From the NCBI RefSeq assembly GCF_013184745.1, contig NZ_JAATVU010000003.1:94159-158158 (forward strand): a stretch of 64,000 bases of DNA, read 5' to 3'. Within the stretch, counting starts at the first letter, position 1. Every line of letters starts with the position of its first letter. This DNA comes from Mangrovicoccus sp. HB161399. Its GTDB lineage: Bacteria > Pseudomonadota > Alphaproteobacteria > Rhodobacterales > Rhodobacteraceae. Both the position numbers and the translations under genes were made by a program. The notes under the pieces are model-generated. The model saw only the letters and a list, made by a program, of their open reading frames with translations. It did no database searches and was not told where the DNA came from. Of this stretch, positions 7,706 to 17,020 are shown one piece after another.

Positions 7706-8651
7706 GGGGCTTCGGTCCCAGCAGGAGCCAGAGGAACACCGCGGCGCCGACCGCGCCGAAGATCGTCCCGGCGGGAATTTCGTAGGGAAAGCGGATGATC
7801 CGGCCCAGCACGTCGGAGGCGAGCACCAGCCCAGCACCCATCCCGGCCATCACGGGCAGCGAGGCGCGCAGGTTGTCGCCCATGATCCGTGCCACGATGT
7901 TCGGCACGACCAGCCCGACGAAGGGCACCGCGCCCACCGTGACCACGACCATGGCGGTGACGACGGAAACTGTGACCATGCCGATCCACAGCGTCTGGGC
8001 ATAGTTCAGCCCCAGCCCGATGCTGGCGGTCTCGCCCAGCCCGGCAATGGTGAAGCGGTCGGCGTAGAGATAGGCGAGCCCGGCGACGAGACCCGCGAGC
8101 CAGAGCAGTTCGTAGCGCCCGGCCAGCACGCCCGAGAACTCGCCGTTCATCCAGGTGCCCAGATATTGCAGCAGGTCGGCCTGGTAGGCGGCAAAGGTCG
8201 TGCCGGCGCCGATGATGCCGCTGTAGATGATGCCGACCAGCGGCACCATCAGCGGCTCTTCGGGGGGCAGGCGGCGGATCAGCGCCAGGAACCCTGCCAT
8301 GCCGATCAGCGCGGCGGCGGCGGAGATGCCCATCTTGCCGAGGATCGGCGTGCCGGGGGCCAGCATGGTGACGGCCAGCAGTCCCATCATCGCCGCTTCG
8401 ACCGTGCCGGTGGTGCCCGGCTCGACGAAGCGGTTGCGCACCAGAAGCTGCATGATCACGCCCGCCACCGCCATCGAGGCGCCCGACAGCATTGCCGCGG
8501 CGGTGCGGGGAAGGCGGCTCAGCAGCAGCAGCTTCACCCCCTCGGGGTCGCTGAACAGCTGCAGCGGCGAGACCGAAGCCGCGCCGACGCAGAGCGAGGC
8601 GGCGACGAGCCCCGCGAGGGCGAGGCAGGTCAGGAGCAGGGGGCGGCTCAT
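7695..8651 (-). CDS. siderophore ABC transporter permease, FecCD family (first permease)
   Basis: Membrane subunit of 318 residues with the FecCD topology. LLLSRLPRTAAAMLSGASMAVAG (42-64) is the hallmark N-terminal FecCD segment. FVGLVVPNIVAR (near 245) is the conserved motif near the coupling helix. It forms the heterodimeric channel with the permease that overlaps its 3' end. The start lies 24 bases after the stop of the binding protein, which is transcribed first. Confidence 0.93.
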   Translation of the reverse strand: MSRPLLLTCLALAGLVAASLCVGAASVSPLQLFSDPEGVKLLLLSRLPRTAAAMLSGASMAVAGVIMQLLVRNRFVEPGTTGTVEAAMMGLLAVTMLAPGTPILGKMGISAAAALIGMAGFLALIRRLPPEEPLMVPLVGIIYSGIIGAGTTFAAYQADLLQYLGTWMNGEFSGVLAGRYELLWLAGLVAGLAYLYADRFTIAGLGETASIGLGLNYAQTLWIGMVTVSVVTAMVVVTVGAVPFVGLVVPNIVARIMGDNLRASLPVMAGMGAGLVLASDVLGRIIRFPYEIPAGTIFGAVGAAVFLWLLLGPKPRVR

Positions 8652-8675
8652 GGCGTCAGGCTGGAGACTGTCGTG

Positions 8676-9587
8676 TCAGCTGTCGGAGGCGGAAAAGGCT
8701 TCCGTGATCTGGTCGAGCACGCCGGTCAGGGCCTGCGCGCCGCCGCCCGCGATATACATGCGCGCCGGATCCAGATAGACGACATGGCCGTTCTTCCATG
8801 CCTTGGTCTCGCGCACCAGCGCATTGTCCAGCGTCTGCGCCGCGCTTTCGCCCTCGGCGCCGATCGCCGCGCCGCGGTCGACGACCAGCAGCCAGTCGGG
8901 GTTCACTTCGGCGATGAATTCGAAGGAGACCGCCTCGCCATGGGTCTGGGTCGACAGGCCCTCGCGCGCCTGCGGAAGGCCGACGGCATCGTGGATCCAG
9001 CCGAAGCGCGAGCCCGCGCCATAGGCCGAGACCTTCGGACCGTTGGTGAGGATGATCAGCCCGTTGCCCTTGCCCGCGACGGCGGCCTCGGCGGCCTCCA
9101 GCTTGGACTGGATCTCGGCCTCCAGCGCGGCGGCCTCGGCCTCGTGCCCGGTGAGTGCGCCATAGGTGTCGATCCGCTGCAGCGCGGTGGCGACCATGTC
9201 CTCGGTCGGGATGGTCATGTCGATCGCCGGGGCGACGCGCGCAACCGACTCGAGCTGCGCAGCGGAGCGGCCGCCGACGATGATCAGGTCGGGGGCGAGC
9301 TGCGCCAGTTTCTCCAGGTCCGGCTCGAACAGCGTGCCGACGCCGGTCGACTCCGCGACCACGTCCTGCAGGTAGGGCACCAGCAGGGGATCGGGCGCGC
9401 CCGCGATCTTCACGCCGAGCGCTTGGAGCGTGTCGATGGCAGCGGTGTCATAGGCGGCGATCGTGGCGGGGCGGCCCTCCAGCTCGGCCGGGCCGCGCGC
9501 GGTGTCCACGGTCAGCGGGTCGGCAGCGGCGGCAGAGGCGACGATTGCGGCAAGGCCGAACGCGGCCATGAAGGGACGGGATTCCAT
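8676..9587 (-). CDS. siderophore-binding periplasmic protein of ABC transporter
   Basis: Periplasmic binding protein of 303 residues, first gene of the minus-strand importer. A Sec signal peptide covers roughly residues 1-22 and ends in ASAAAA. The mature protein has the two-lobed helical-backbone pattern: PATIAAYDTAAIDTLQALG, LAPDLIIVGGRSA and NPDWLLVVDRGAA. It is closest in style to the YclQ/FatB/CeuE group, which binds catecholate or petrobactin-like siderophores. No outer-membrane receptor, biosynthesis gene or recognisable Fur box is adjacent, so the ligand is probably a siderophore made by others or elsewhere in the genome. Confidence 0.9.
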   Translation of the reverse strand: MESRPFMAAFGLAAIVASAAAADPLTVDTARGPAELEGRPATIAAYDTAAIDTLQALGVKIAGAPDPLLVPYLQDVVAESTGVGTLFEPDLEKLAQLAPDLIIVGGRSAAQLESVARVAPAIDMTIPTEDMVATALQRIDTYGALTGHEAEAAALEAEIQSKLEAAEAAVAGKGNGLIILTNGPKVSAYGAGSRFGWIHDAVGLPQAREGLSTQTHGEAVSFEFIAEVNPDWLLVVDRGAAIGAEGESAAQTLDNALVRETKAWKNGHVVYLDPARMYIAGGGAQALTGVLDQITEAFSASDS

Positions 9588-9723
9588 CGGCAGGCTCCTG
9601 GAATGCTTGGGACAATCACAGAGCGTGGCGGTGGCTGGCTCCTTCTGTCGCGATCTCTAGGGAGAATGTCCCGGAGAGTACAGAAGAAACCCGACTGTTT
9701 CGATCAAATACTTGCGACCCGCG

Positions 9724-10455
9724 TCAGGGTGCCTCGCTCGGGGCGCCCTGCACCCACTCGACGCGCGGCGTGAAGACATAGCCCGCGCCGTATACCGTCT
9801 TGATCGCGCGCGGTTTCTTCGGGTCGTCCCCGAGCTTGCGGCGCAGCCGCGAGATCCGCACATCCATGGCGCGGTCGAAGGTCTCAAGGTCCGAAGGGCC
9901 CTCGATGTCCAGCAGGAAGCGTCGGCTCAGCACCCGGCCGGCGGCATTGGCGAAGGCGCGCAGCAGCGAGGCCTCGGCCGCCGAGAGCGATACCGCCTTG
10001 CCCTCGGGATCGGTCAGGGTGCAGGCGCCGAAATCGGCGGTCCAGCCGTCGAAGCGCGCGACCTCGCGCGAGCGGTCCGGGGCTTGCGCGACCGTGGCGC
10101 GGCGCAGCAGCGAACGCACGCGGGCGACAAGCTCGCGCGGCTCCACCGGCTTGACGAGGTAGTCGTCGGCGCCGAGCTCCAGCCCGACGACGCGGTCCGT
10201 CACCTCGCCGCGGCCCGAGACGATGATCGTCGGGATGGCCAGATCGCGCATCAGGTGGCCGACCACGCTGAGCCCGTCGCCGTCGGGCAGGCCCAGGTCG
10301 ACGAGGCAGACATCGGGGCGGACGCGCGACAGCCGGGCGACGATGTCGGCGCGGCGGGCGAAGCGTTCGACCTCGAAGCCGTGCTCTTCGAGAGAGCGGC
10401 GCAGCACGGTGGCGACGTCGCTGTCATCTTCGAGCAGGAACACGAGCTGCGCCAT
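9724..10455 (-). CDS. OmpR/PhoB-type response regulator
   Basis: DNA-binding response regulator of 243 residues. The receiver domain spans about 1-120, with acidic pocket Glu9-Asp10-Asp11, phospho-acceptor Asp53 (CLVDLGLPDGDG) and Lys102 (YLVKP). The C-terminal winged helix, about 140-230, includes RAMDVRISRLRRKLGDD and the TVYGAGYVF wing. It starts at an ATG overlapping the kinase stop by one base, so the pair is translationally coupled. Because the kinase gene is divergent from the acyl-CoA synthetase/Liv operon, that operon is the likely target. This is inferred from layout only. Confidence 0.93.
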   Translation of the reverse strand: MAQLVFLLEDDSDVATVLRRSLEEHGFEVERFARRADIVARLSRVRPDVCLVDLGLPDGDGLSVVGHLMRDLAIPTIIVSGRGEVTDRVVGLELGADDYLVKPVEPRELVARVRSLLRRATVAQAPDRSREVARFDGWTADFGACTLTDPEGKAVSLSAAEASLLRAFANAAGRVLSRRFLLDIEGPSDLETFDRAMDVRISRLRRKLGDDPKKPRAIKTVYGAGYVFTPRVEWVQGAPSEAP

Positions 10456-12419
10456 CAGGCCTTTTCCTCCAGGCAGGCAATGCGGTTGGCCTCGGCGGCG
10501 ATGGCGGCGGCAAGGGCGGGGCGTTCGAAGGGCTTCCTCAGGAACGGAATCGCCGCCGCGCCGGTCTCGGTCGAGGGCACCTCGCTATGCCCGGTCATGA
10601 CGACGACGGCAATCTCCGGCCGGGCGGCGCGCAGCCGCCGTGCCAGTTCGCGCCCGTCGGTCGCGCCGGGCATCGCGACGTCGGTGACGACCAGGTGGAT
10701 GTCCGAGACCGCGTCCAGCGTCTCCTCGGCCTCCTCCGCGGTGCCGGCCTCGATGATCGGATAGCCGAGCTCGGCCAGCTGGCGGCGGATCACCCGGCGC
10801 ACGTCCGGGTTGTCCTCCACGAGCAGCGCCAGCCCGGGCGCCTCGCCGGTCAGCACGATGCCGTCCTCCTCCTCCGGCACGGGCAGGACGGAGGCGCAGA
10901 CCGCCGGCAGGAAGATGTCGAAGCGCGTGCCGTAGCCTTCGGCGGTGTCGAGCTGGATCGCGCCCTCGGACTGGCGGACGAAGCCGTAGACCATGGCAAG
11001 GCCCAGCCCCGAGCCGCCGCCGTCGGTCTTGGTCGAGAAGAACGGCTCGAAGGCGCGCGCCGCGGTTTCCGGCGGCATTCCCGGCCCGTCATCGGAGACC
11101 GAGATGCGCACGTAATCGCCGGGCTTCAGCTTCATCGCCTCGGCCTCGGCGGCACCCAGCGTCTGCAGCATGGTGGCCAGCTCGATCCGGCCGCCCTCCT
11201 TCAGCGCGTCGCGGGCATTGATCGCGAGGTTGAGCAGCGCCATCTCCAGCTGCCCCGGATCGACGAAGGCCGGTTTCGAGCCGCCTCGCAGCCGGGTGGA
11301 GATCTCGATGTTGTCGGGCAGCGACGGGCGCAGCAGCTTCACCAGCTGGCCGATCGCATCCTCGACATCGACCGCCGAGGGCTGCAGCGCCTGCCGCCGC
11401 GCCACCGCCAGCAGCCGCCGGGTGAAATTCGCGCCCCGCCGGGCGGCGGCAAGCGCGGGCTGCGCCAGTTCGCGGGTGATCTCGCTGTCGCCCAGCCGGT
11501 CGCAGAGCGGCACGAGATTGCCGATGATCACCGTCAGCAGGTTGTTGAAATCATGCGCGATGCCCGAGCTCAGCTGCCCCAGCGCGTCCATCTTCTGCGC
11601 CTGCAGGGCCGCGGCGGTCGCCTTCTTCAGCCGGGTGATGTCGACCGACAGCAGGTAGAAGCCGCAGGGCGTGCCGTCGCCCGGACGGTCCGGGCGCAGG
11701 AAGGTGCGGATGTCGATCACGCGGCCCGAGGGCAGGGTGACGGTCATCTCGTAATCGACCGGGATGCCCTGGCGGGCCTGCTCGAAGAACGGCCGCGAGA
11801 AATCCAGCGTCTCGGATTTCAGGATGTCGTCGCAGGTCAGCCCGAGGATCTCGACCGGGGTCAGCCCGTAGGCCCGGGCGAAGCGGATGTTGGCGAAGCG
11901 GATGCGCATGTCGCGGTCGACCTGCGCGATGCCGGCGGGCACGTTGTCGGCGATCAGCCGCAGCCGCTCCTCGCTGAGGCGAAGCGCCGCGGTGCGCTCG
12001 CGGATCAGCCGCTCCTGCACCTCCTCGCGGCTCTTCTCGTTGGTGATGTCGGTATAGACGGTGACGAATCCGCCGGTCGTCATCGGCACGCCCTCGACGC
12101 GCAGGATGCGGCCGTCGGGGCGGGGCCGCTCGAAAAGGTGCGGCTCGAAGAGGCGGGCGCGCTCGACGCGGAACCTGGTCTGTTCCTCCGGGTCGCCGGG
12201 TCCGTATTCGCCGCGTTCCGCATTGTGCCGTATGAAGATCTCGAAGGGCGCGCCGGGATAGGCGAGGTCCTCGGGAAAGCCCAGCAGGTCGATGAACCGC
12301 TTGTTCCAGCCCACGAGGCGCAGGTTGCGGTCGAAGATCGTGATGCCCTGGTCGATATGGTCCAGCCCTGCCTGGAACAGTTCGTCGGCGCTGGTATCGG
12401 CTTCTGTCGCGTGGTGCAT
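10455..12419 (-). CDS. PAS-domain hybrid sensor histidine kinase
   Basis: Cytoplasmic sensor of 654 residues without transmembrane segments. Order: a PAS-type domain at about 15-125 (ITIFDRNLRLVGWNKRF), a second PAS at about 150-262 followed by a coiled linker, HisKA with phospho-acceptor His289 (SSGIAHDFNN), and HATPase with Asn401 (NLAINARDAL), the DGPGMPP box at 444 and GSGLGLAM at 469. A C-terminal receiver follows with Asp580 (VVTDVAMPG). The HDFNN H-box is typical of large soluble hybrid kinases. It probably senses an intracellular signal such as redox state or a metabolite, and passes phosphate to the co-transcribed OmpR-type regulator. Confidence 0.93.
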   Translation of the reverse strand: MHHATEADTSADELFQAGLDHIDQGITIFDRNLRLVGWNKRFIDLLGFPEDLAYPGAPFEIFIRHNAERGEYGPGDPEEQTRFRVERARLFEPHLFERPRPDGRILRVEGVPMTTGGFVTVYTDITNEKSREEVQERLIRERTAALRLSEERLRLIADNVPAGIAQVDRDMRIRFANIRFARAYGLTPVEILGLTCDDILKSETLDFSRPFFEQARQGIPVDYEMTVTLPSGRVIDIRTFLRPDRPGDGTPCGFYLLSVDITRLKKATAAALQAQKMDALGQLSSGIAHDFNNLLTVIIGNLVPLCDRLGDSEITRELAQPALAAARRGANFTRRLLAVARRQALQPSAVDVEDAIGQLVKLLRPSLPDNIEISTRLRGGSKPAFVDPGQLEMALLNLAINARDALKEGGRIELATMLQTLGAAEAEAMKLKPGDYVRISVSDDGPGMPPETAARAFEPFFSTKTDGGGSGLGLAMVYGFVRQSEGAIQLDTAEGYGTRFDIFLPAVCASVLPVPEEEDGIVLTGEAPGLALLVEDNPDVRRVIRRQLAELGYPIIEAGTAEEAEETLDAVSDIHLVVTDVAMPGATDGRELARRLRAARPEIAVVVMTGHSEVPSTETGAAAIPFLRKPFERPALAAAIAAEANRIACLEEKA

Positions 12420-12566
12420 CGCCCCTCTTCCCCCGGGTCGGCCTAGTCTAGGACATTTTCGCCGCCCGCGAAGACCCCGTTACAATTCGTAAGCTTTGCG
12501 CAAATCTTGGGAAACATCGCCGCGCCACAGATTGGACAATCAGAATTTCTGCGGGGAGGTGGTCAG

Positions 12567-14219
12567 ATGTCTGGGGCGGGAGGAGTCAACATCTACGAGT
12601 CGGGTCTGGACAAGACCGGGGCGAATTACGCGGCCTTGTCGCCGCTGAGCTTCCTGGCGCGGACCGCGGACATCTATCCCGACAACCTGGCGGTGAGCTA
12701 TGGCGAGGTCCGGCGCACGTGGTCCGAGACCTATGCCCGCTGCCGCCGCCTGGCCTCGGCGCTTGCCGCGCGGGGCATCGGCAAGGGCGACACGGTGGCT
12801 GTCGTCGCGGCGAACATCCCCGAGATGTTCGAGGCGCATTTCGGCATCCCCATGTCGGGCGCGGTGCTGAACACGATCAACACCCGCCTCGACGCCGAGG
12901 CGATCGCCTTCATCCTCAACCACGGCGAGGCCAAGGCGGTGATCGTCGATCCGGAATTCTCCGAGGTGGTCGGCCGCGCGGTGCGGATGACCGGGCATTA
13001 CGCCGACCTGCTGGTGATTGACATCGAGGACGCCACCTACGAAGGCGGCAGCCCGATCGGCAGCCTGACCTATGGCGCGCTGCTGGAGGAGGGCGATCCC
13101 GATTTCGCCTGGGACCTGCCCGCGGACGAATGGGACGCGATAAGCCTGAACTACACCTCGGGCACCACCGGCGACCCGAAGGGCGTGGTCTACCACCATC
13201 GCGGCGCGCATCTGAACGCCATGTCGAACATCGTCACCTGGGGCATGGCGCAGCATTCGCGCTATCTCTGGACGCTGCCGATGTTCCATTGCAACGGCTG
13301 GTGCTTCCCCTGGACCATCGCCGCCAATGCCGGGGTCTGCGTCTGCCTCCGCGCGGTGCGGGCCGACAAGATCTACCAGCTGATCCGCGACGAGAAGGTC
13401 ACCCATTTCTGCGGCGCGCCGATCGTGCTGAACCTGCTGGCCAACGCCCCCGACGAGCTGAAGGACTTCTCCCACGAGGTGAAGGTCATGACCGCCGGCG
13501 CCAGCCCGCCCGCCGCCGTGATCGAGAAGATGGAGGCGATGGGCGTAGAGGTCACCCATGTCTACGGCCTGACCGAGACCTACGGGCCGTCGGTGGTCTG
13601 CGCCTGGAAGGGCGACGAATGGGACGGGCTGTCGGGCGAGGCCAAGGCCAAGCTGAAGGCGCGCCAGGGCGTGCGCAACGTCGCGCTCGACGGGCTGATG
13701 GTGGCCGATCCCGACACGCTGGAGCCGGTCCCCTCGGACGGCCAGACGCTGGGCGAGATCTTCATGCGCGGCAACAACGTGATGAAGGGCTACCTGAAGA
13801 ACCCGTCCTCCACCGCCAAGAGCTTCAAGGGGGGCTGGTTCGCCTCCGGCGACCTGGGCGTGATGCACCCGGACGGCTATGTGGAGCTGAAGGACCGCTC
13901 CAAGGACATCATCATCTCGGGCGGCGAGAACATCTCCTCGGTCGAGGTCGAGGACGTGCTCTACAAGCATCCCGCGATCCTCGAAGCGGCGGTGGTGGCG
14001 AAGCCCGACGAGAAATGGGGCGAGACGCCCTGCGCCTTCGTCACGCTGAAGCCCGGCGCCAGCCTGACCGCGGAAGAGGTCATCGCCTTCTGCCGGGACC
14101 ACATGGCGCATTTCAAGGCGCCGCGCTCGGTCATCTTCACCGAGCTGCCAAAGACCTCGACCGGCAAGATCCAGAAATTCGTGCTGCGCGACCAGGCCCG
14201 GGACAAGGCCAAGGCCTGA
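12567..14219 (+). CDS. acyl-CoA synthetase, AMP-forming (DmdB-like)
   Basis: Cytosolic ligase of 550 residues that activates a carboxylic acid to its CoA thioester through an acyl-adenylate. ATP-binding motif YTSGTTGDPKG (near 196), the YGLTETYGPS motif (near 336), the DRSKDIIISGGENISS hinge (near 445), and the C-terminal catalytic lysine in KTSTGKIQKFVLR. Length and style match medium/short-chain acyl-CoA synthetases, including methylmercaptopropionate ligase DmdB. The ATG at 12567 follows GGGGAGG by 7 bases; an upstream in-frame ATG at 12507 lacks such a site. It leads an operon with a Liv importer and a DmdC-like dehydrogenase. Confidence 0.9.
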   Translation: MSGAGGVNIYESGLDKTGANYAALSPLSFLARTADIYPDNLAVSYGEVRRTWSETYARCRRLASALAARGIGKGDTVAVVAANIPEMFEAHFGIPMSGAVLNTINTRLDAEAIAFILNHGEAKAVIVDPEFSEVVGRAVRMTGHYADLLVIDIEDATYEGGSPIGSLTYGALLEEGDPDFAWDLPADEWDAISLNYTSGTTGDPKGVVYHHRGAHLNAMSNIVTWGMAQHSRYLWTLPMFHCNGWCFPWTIAANAGVCVCLRAVRADKIYQLIRDEKVTHFCGAPIVLNLLANAPDELKDFSHEVKVMTAGASPPAAVIEKMEAMGVEVTHVYGLTETYGPSVVCAWKGDEWDGLSGEAKAKLKARQGVRNVALDGLMVADPDTLEPVPSDGQTLGEIFMRGNNVMKGYLKNPSSTAKSFKGGWFASGDLGVMHPDGYVELKDRSKDIIISGGENISSVEVEDVLYKHPAILEAAVVAKPDEKWGETPCAFVTLKPGASLTAEEVIAFCRDHMAHFKAPRSVIFTELPKTSTGKIQKFVLRDQARDKAKA

Positions 14220-14272
14220 ACCCGCCGGGCGGCCTCCGGGCCGTTCCCCGCAACCGCAGACACGGATTTCCC

Positions 14273-15025
14273 ATGAGCGAAGAGCATATTCTCGTCACCG
14301 ACGGGCTGTCGAAGGATTTCCTCGGCTTCACCGCGGTCGACAACGTCACCCTGAAGGTGAGGACCGGCGACATCCACGCCCTGATCGGCCCCAACGGCGC
14401 GGGGAAGACCACGGTCTTCAACCTGCTGACCAAGGTCCACCAGCCGACCCGCGGGACCATGACCTATGACGGGCGCGACATCACCCGCGCCAAGCCCGCG
14501 CAGATCGCCCGCATGGGCATGGTGCGCAGCTTCCAGATCTCGGCCGTCTTCCCGCACATGACGGCGCTGGAAAACGTCCGGGTTTCCCTGCAGCGCGAGC
14601 TGGGCACGTCCTTCCATTTCTGGCGCTCGGAGAAATCCCTGCGCGTGCTCGACGAGCGGGCGATGGAGCTGCTGACGATGGTCGGGCTGGAGCGCTACGC
14701 CGAAACCGAGGTCCACGAGATGGCCTACGGGCGCAAGCGCGCGCTGGAGATCGCCACGACCCTGGCGCAGGAGCCGAAGCTGATGCTGCTCGACGAGCCG
14801 ACCCAGGGCATGGGCCGAGAGGACGTGCAGCGCATCACCGAGCTGATCCGCGAGGTCGCCAAGTCGCGCACCGTGCTGATGGTCGAGCACAACCTCGGCG
14901 TGGTCTCGGCTCTCTGCGACCGGATTACCGTGCTCCAGCGCGGCGCGATCCTGACCGAGGGGACCTACGAGGAGGTCTCCTCCGACCCGCGCGTCAAGGA
15001 AGCCTACATGGGGAGGGCGGCATGA
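14273..15025 (+). CDS. Liv-type ABC transporter ATP-binding protein, LivG-like
   Basis: Cytosolic ATPase of 250 residues, one of two in this importer. Walker A GPNGAGKTT near residue 38, and Walker B LMLLDEPTQGMG near 165. The signature is MAYGRKRALEIA, the LivG-type replacement of LSGGQ. The C-terminus KEAYMGRAA is the usual LivG end. The ATG at 14273 lies 53 bases after the ligase stop. It ends with an ATGA overlap with the second ATPase. Substrate class (branched amino acid, urea or short carboxylic acid) is not decided by this subunit. Confidence 0.93.
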   Translation: MSEEHILVTDGLSKDFLGFTAVDNVTLKVRTGDIHALIGPNGAGKTTVFNLLTKVHQPTRGTMTYDGRDITRAKPAQIARMGMVRSFQISAVFPHMTALENVRVSLQRELGTSFHFWRSEKSLRVLDERAMELLTMVGLERYAETEVHEMAYGRKRALEIATTLAQEPKLMLLDEPTQGMGREDVQRITELIREVAKSRTVLMVEHNLGVVSALCDRITVLQRGAILTEGTYEEVSSDPRVKEAYMGRAA

Positions 15026-15777
15026 ACGCGGTCTCGGGCCACAACCACGAGATCGGCGGCGCCCATGCCGCCGAGCGGATCGCCGAGATCCACATTTCCG
15101 ACCTGCATGCCTATTACGGCGAGAGCCATGCGCTGCACGGGATCGACCTGACCGTCTACCAGGGCGAGCTGGTCACGCTGCTGGGCCGCAACGGCGCCGG
15201 GCGGACCACGACGCTGCGCTCCATCGTCGGGCTGATCGGCAAGCGCACAGGGTCCATCCGGCTCAAGGGCGAGGAGATCATCGCCCGTCCGCCCCATGCC
15301 ATCGCCCATCTCGGCGTCGGCTACTGCCCGGAGGAGCGCGGCATCTTCGCCTCGCTCTCGGTGGAGGAGAACCTGCTGCTGCCCCCCGTCGTGGCCGGCG
15401 GCGGCATGACGGTGGAGGAACTCTACGAGATGTTCCCCAACCTTGCCGAGCGCCGCCGCAGCCCCGGCACGCGGCTGTCGGGCGGGGAGCAGCAGATGCT
15501 CGCCATGGCGCGCATCCTGCGCACCGGCGCCAATATCCTGCTGCTCGACGAGATCACCGAAGGCCTCGCCCCGGTGATCGTCGACAAGCTCGCCGACGTG
15601 CTCGGCGTGCTGAAGACCCGCGGCTACACGATCGTTCTGGTGGAGCAGAACTTCCGTTTCGCCGCCCCGCTCGCCGACCGTCACTTCATCATGGACCACG
15701 GCCACATCGCCGAGACCGTGGAGGCCGGCGAGCTGGAAACGAAGGCGCATGTCTTCGAGGAATACCTCAGCGTCTGA
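15022..15777 (+). CDS. Liv-type ABC transporter ATP-binding protein, LivF-like (Walker A arginine variant)
   Basis: Second ATPase of the importer, 251 residues. The LSGGEQQML signature (near 153) and Walker B LLLLDEITEGLAP (near 172) are intact. The Walker A loop is GRNGAGRTTT (55-64), with Arg61 where the nucleotide-binding lysine normally sits. The codon is clearly CGG. LivF proteins have a somewhat variable P-loop, so this may be a tolerated family variant rather than inactivation; with LivG normal, one canonical site could suffice. An N-terminal extension of about 20 residues precedes the domain. The ATG start at 15022 overlaps the LivG stop. Confidence 0.92.
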   Translation: MNAVSGHNHEIGGAHAAERIAEIHISDLHAYYGESHALHGIDLTVYQGELVTLLGRNGAGRTTTLRSIVGLIGKRTGSIRLKGEEIIARPPHAIAHLGVGYCPEERGIFASLSVEENLLLPPVVAGGGMTVEELYEMFPNLAERRRSPGTRLSGGEQQMLAMARILRTGANILLLDEITEGLAPVIVDKLADVLGVLKTRGYTIVLVEQNFRFAAPLADRHFIMDHGHIAETVEAGELETKAHVFEEYLSV

Positions 15778-15811
15778 ACGGCGCGGGAAAAACGTCACTG
15801 GGAGGAGACAC

Positions 15812-17014
15812 ATGAAAACCCTGAAAACGCTCGCGCTCGGCGCGTCCGCCCTGGCCATGGCCTCGGCCGCCTCTGCGGAGATTTCCGACGGCAAGGTCAA
15901 GATCGGCCTCCTGACCGACATGTCGGGCACCTATTCCGATCTCGCCGGCCCGGGTGCCGTCGCTGCCGCCGAGATGGCGATCGAGGATTTCGGCGGCACC
16001 GTCGCCGGCGCGCCGATCGAGCTGGTCACCGCCGACCACCAGAACAAGGCCGACATTGCCGCCAACAAGGCGCGCGAATGGGGCGAGGCCGAGCAGGTCG
16101 ACAGCTTTGCGGAACTCGTCACCACCTCGACCGCGCTGGCCGTCTACGAGATCGCCAAGCAGCAGAACAAGGTGGTGCTGGTCTCCGGCGCGGCCTCTTC
16201 GCCGCTGACCAACGACGCCTGCATCCCCTCGGGCATCCACTACACCTATTCGACCACCGCGCTGGCGAACGGCACCGGCAAGGCGGTCGTGGCCGAGGGC
16301 GGGGACACCTGGTACTTCCTGACCGCCGACTATGCCTTCGGCCAGGCGCTGGAAGCCGACGTGACGAAGGTCGTGGAGGGGGCGGGCGGCAAGGTGCTTG
16401 GCTCGATCCGCCACCCGTTCCCGGCCTCCGACTTCTCCTCCTTCGTGCTGCAGGCCCAGGCTTCCGGCGCCAAGGTGATCGGCCTCGCCAATGCCGGCGC
16501 CGACACGACGAACGCGATCAAGGCGGCGAACGAGTTCGGCCTTGTCGCGGGCGGCCAGTCGATCGCGGCGCTCCTGATGTTCATCACCGATGTCCACGCG
16601 CTGGGGCTGGAGACCGCGCAGGGCATCCAGCTGACCACCGGCTTCTACTGGGACATGGATGACGAGACCCGCGCCTGGTCCGAGAAGTTCATGGAGCGCA
16701 CCGGCAAGATGCCGTCGATGGTGCAGGCCGGGGTCTATTCCTCCGTCAGCTTCTACCTCAAGGCGATCGAGGCGACAGGCAGCGACGACACCGACACCGT
16801 CATGGAATGGATGCGCGACCGGCCGATCGACGACTTCTTCGCCAAGGGCGGCACGATCCGCTCCGACGGCCGCATGGTCCACGACATGTACCTGGCGCGG
16901 GTGAAGTCGCCTGCCGAGTCGAAAGGCCCGTGGGACTATTACGAGATCGTCCGCACCATCCCCGGCGAGGAAGCCTACGGTCCCCTCTCGGACAGCACCT
17001 GCCCGACGAAATGA
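15812..17014 (+). CDS. Liv-type ABC transporter substrate-binding protein
   Basis: Periplasmic type I binding protein of 400 residues. The Sec signal peptide is residues 1-22, ending in ASAASA before EISDGKVKIGLL. The mature sequence has the Leu/Ile/Val-binding-protein pattern: LLTDMSGTYSDLAGPG, a VTADHQNKADIA helix and YFLTADYAFGQALEADV. The ATG at 15812 follows GGGAGGAG by 5 bases; the frame is open upstream but without a signal peptide. This LivK-like family binds many ligands, including amides and carboxylates. The flanking CoA ligase and acyl-CoA dehydrogenase point to an organic acid. The gene is followed by a hairpin and then the permeases. Confidence 0.92.
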   Translation: MKTLKTLALGASALAMASAASAEISDGKVKIGLLTDMSGTYSDLAGPGAVAAAEMAIEDFGGTVAGAPIELVTADHQNKADIAANKAREWGEAEQVDSFAELVTTSTALAVYEIAKQQNKVVLVSGAASSPLTNDACIPSGIHYTYSTTALANGTGKAVVAEGGDTWYFLTADYAFGQALEADVTKVVEGAGGKVLGSIRHPFPASDFSSFVLQAQASGAKVIGLANAGADTTNAIKAANEFGLVAGGQSIAALLMFITDVHALGLETAQGIQLTTGFYWDMDDETRAWSEKFMERTGKMPSMVQAGVYSSVSFYLKAIEATGSDDTDTVMEWMRDRPIDDFFAKGGTIRSDGRMVHDMYLARVKSPAESKGPWDYYEIVRTIPGEEAYGPLSDSTCPTK

Positions 17015-17020
17015 ACCTTC

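Noticed and set aside
9588-9723. Fur box upstream of the siderophore operon
   Set aside because: I looked for a GATAAT-type 19-bp dyad in the 136-base gap and saw none convincing.
7443-9773. A 776-codon open frame on the plus strand
   Set aside because: It is antisense to the siderophore permease and binding-protein genes, which have strong family motifs.
15022-15777. LivF-like gene as a pseudogene because of its Walker A change
   Set aside because: The frame is complete, overlaps its neighbours in the normal way and keeps every other motif, so it is listed as a functional variant.
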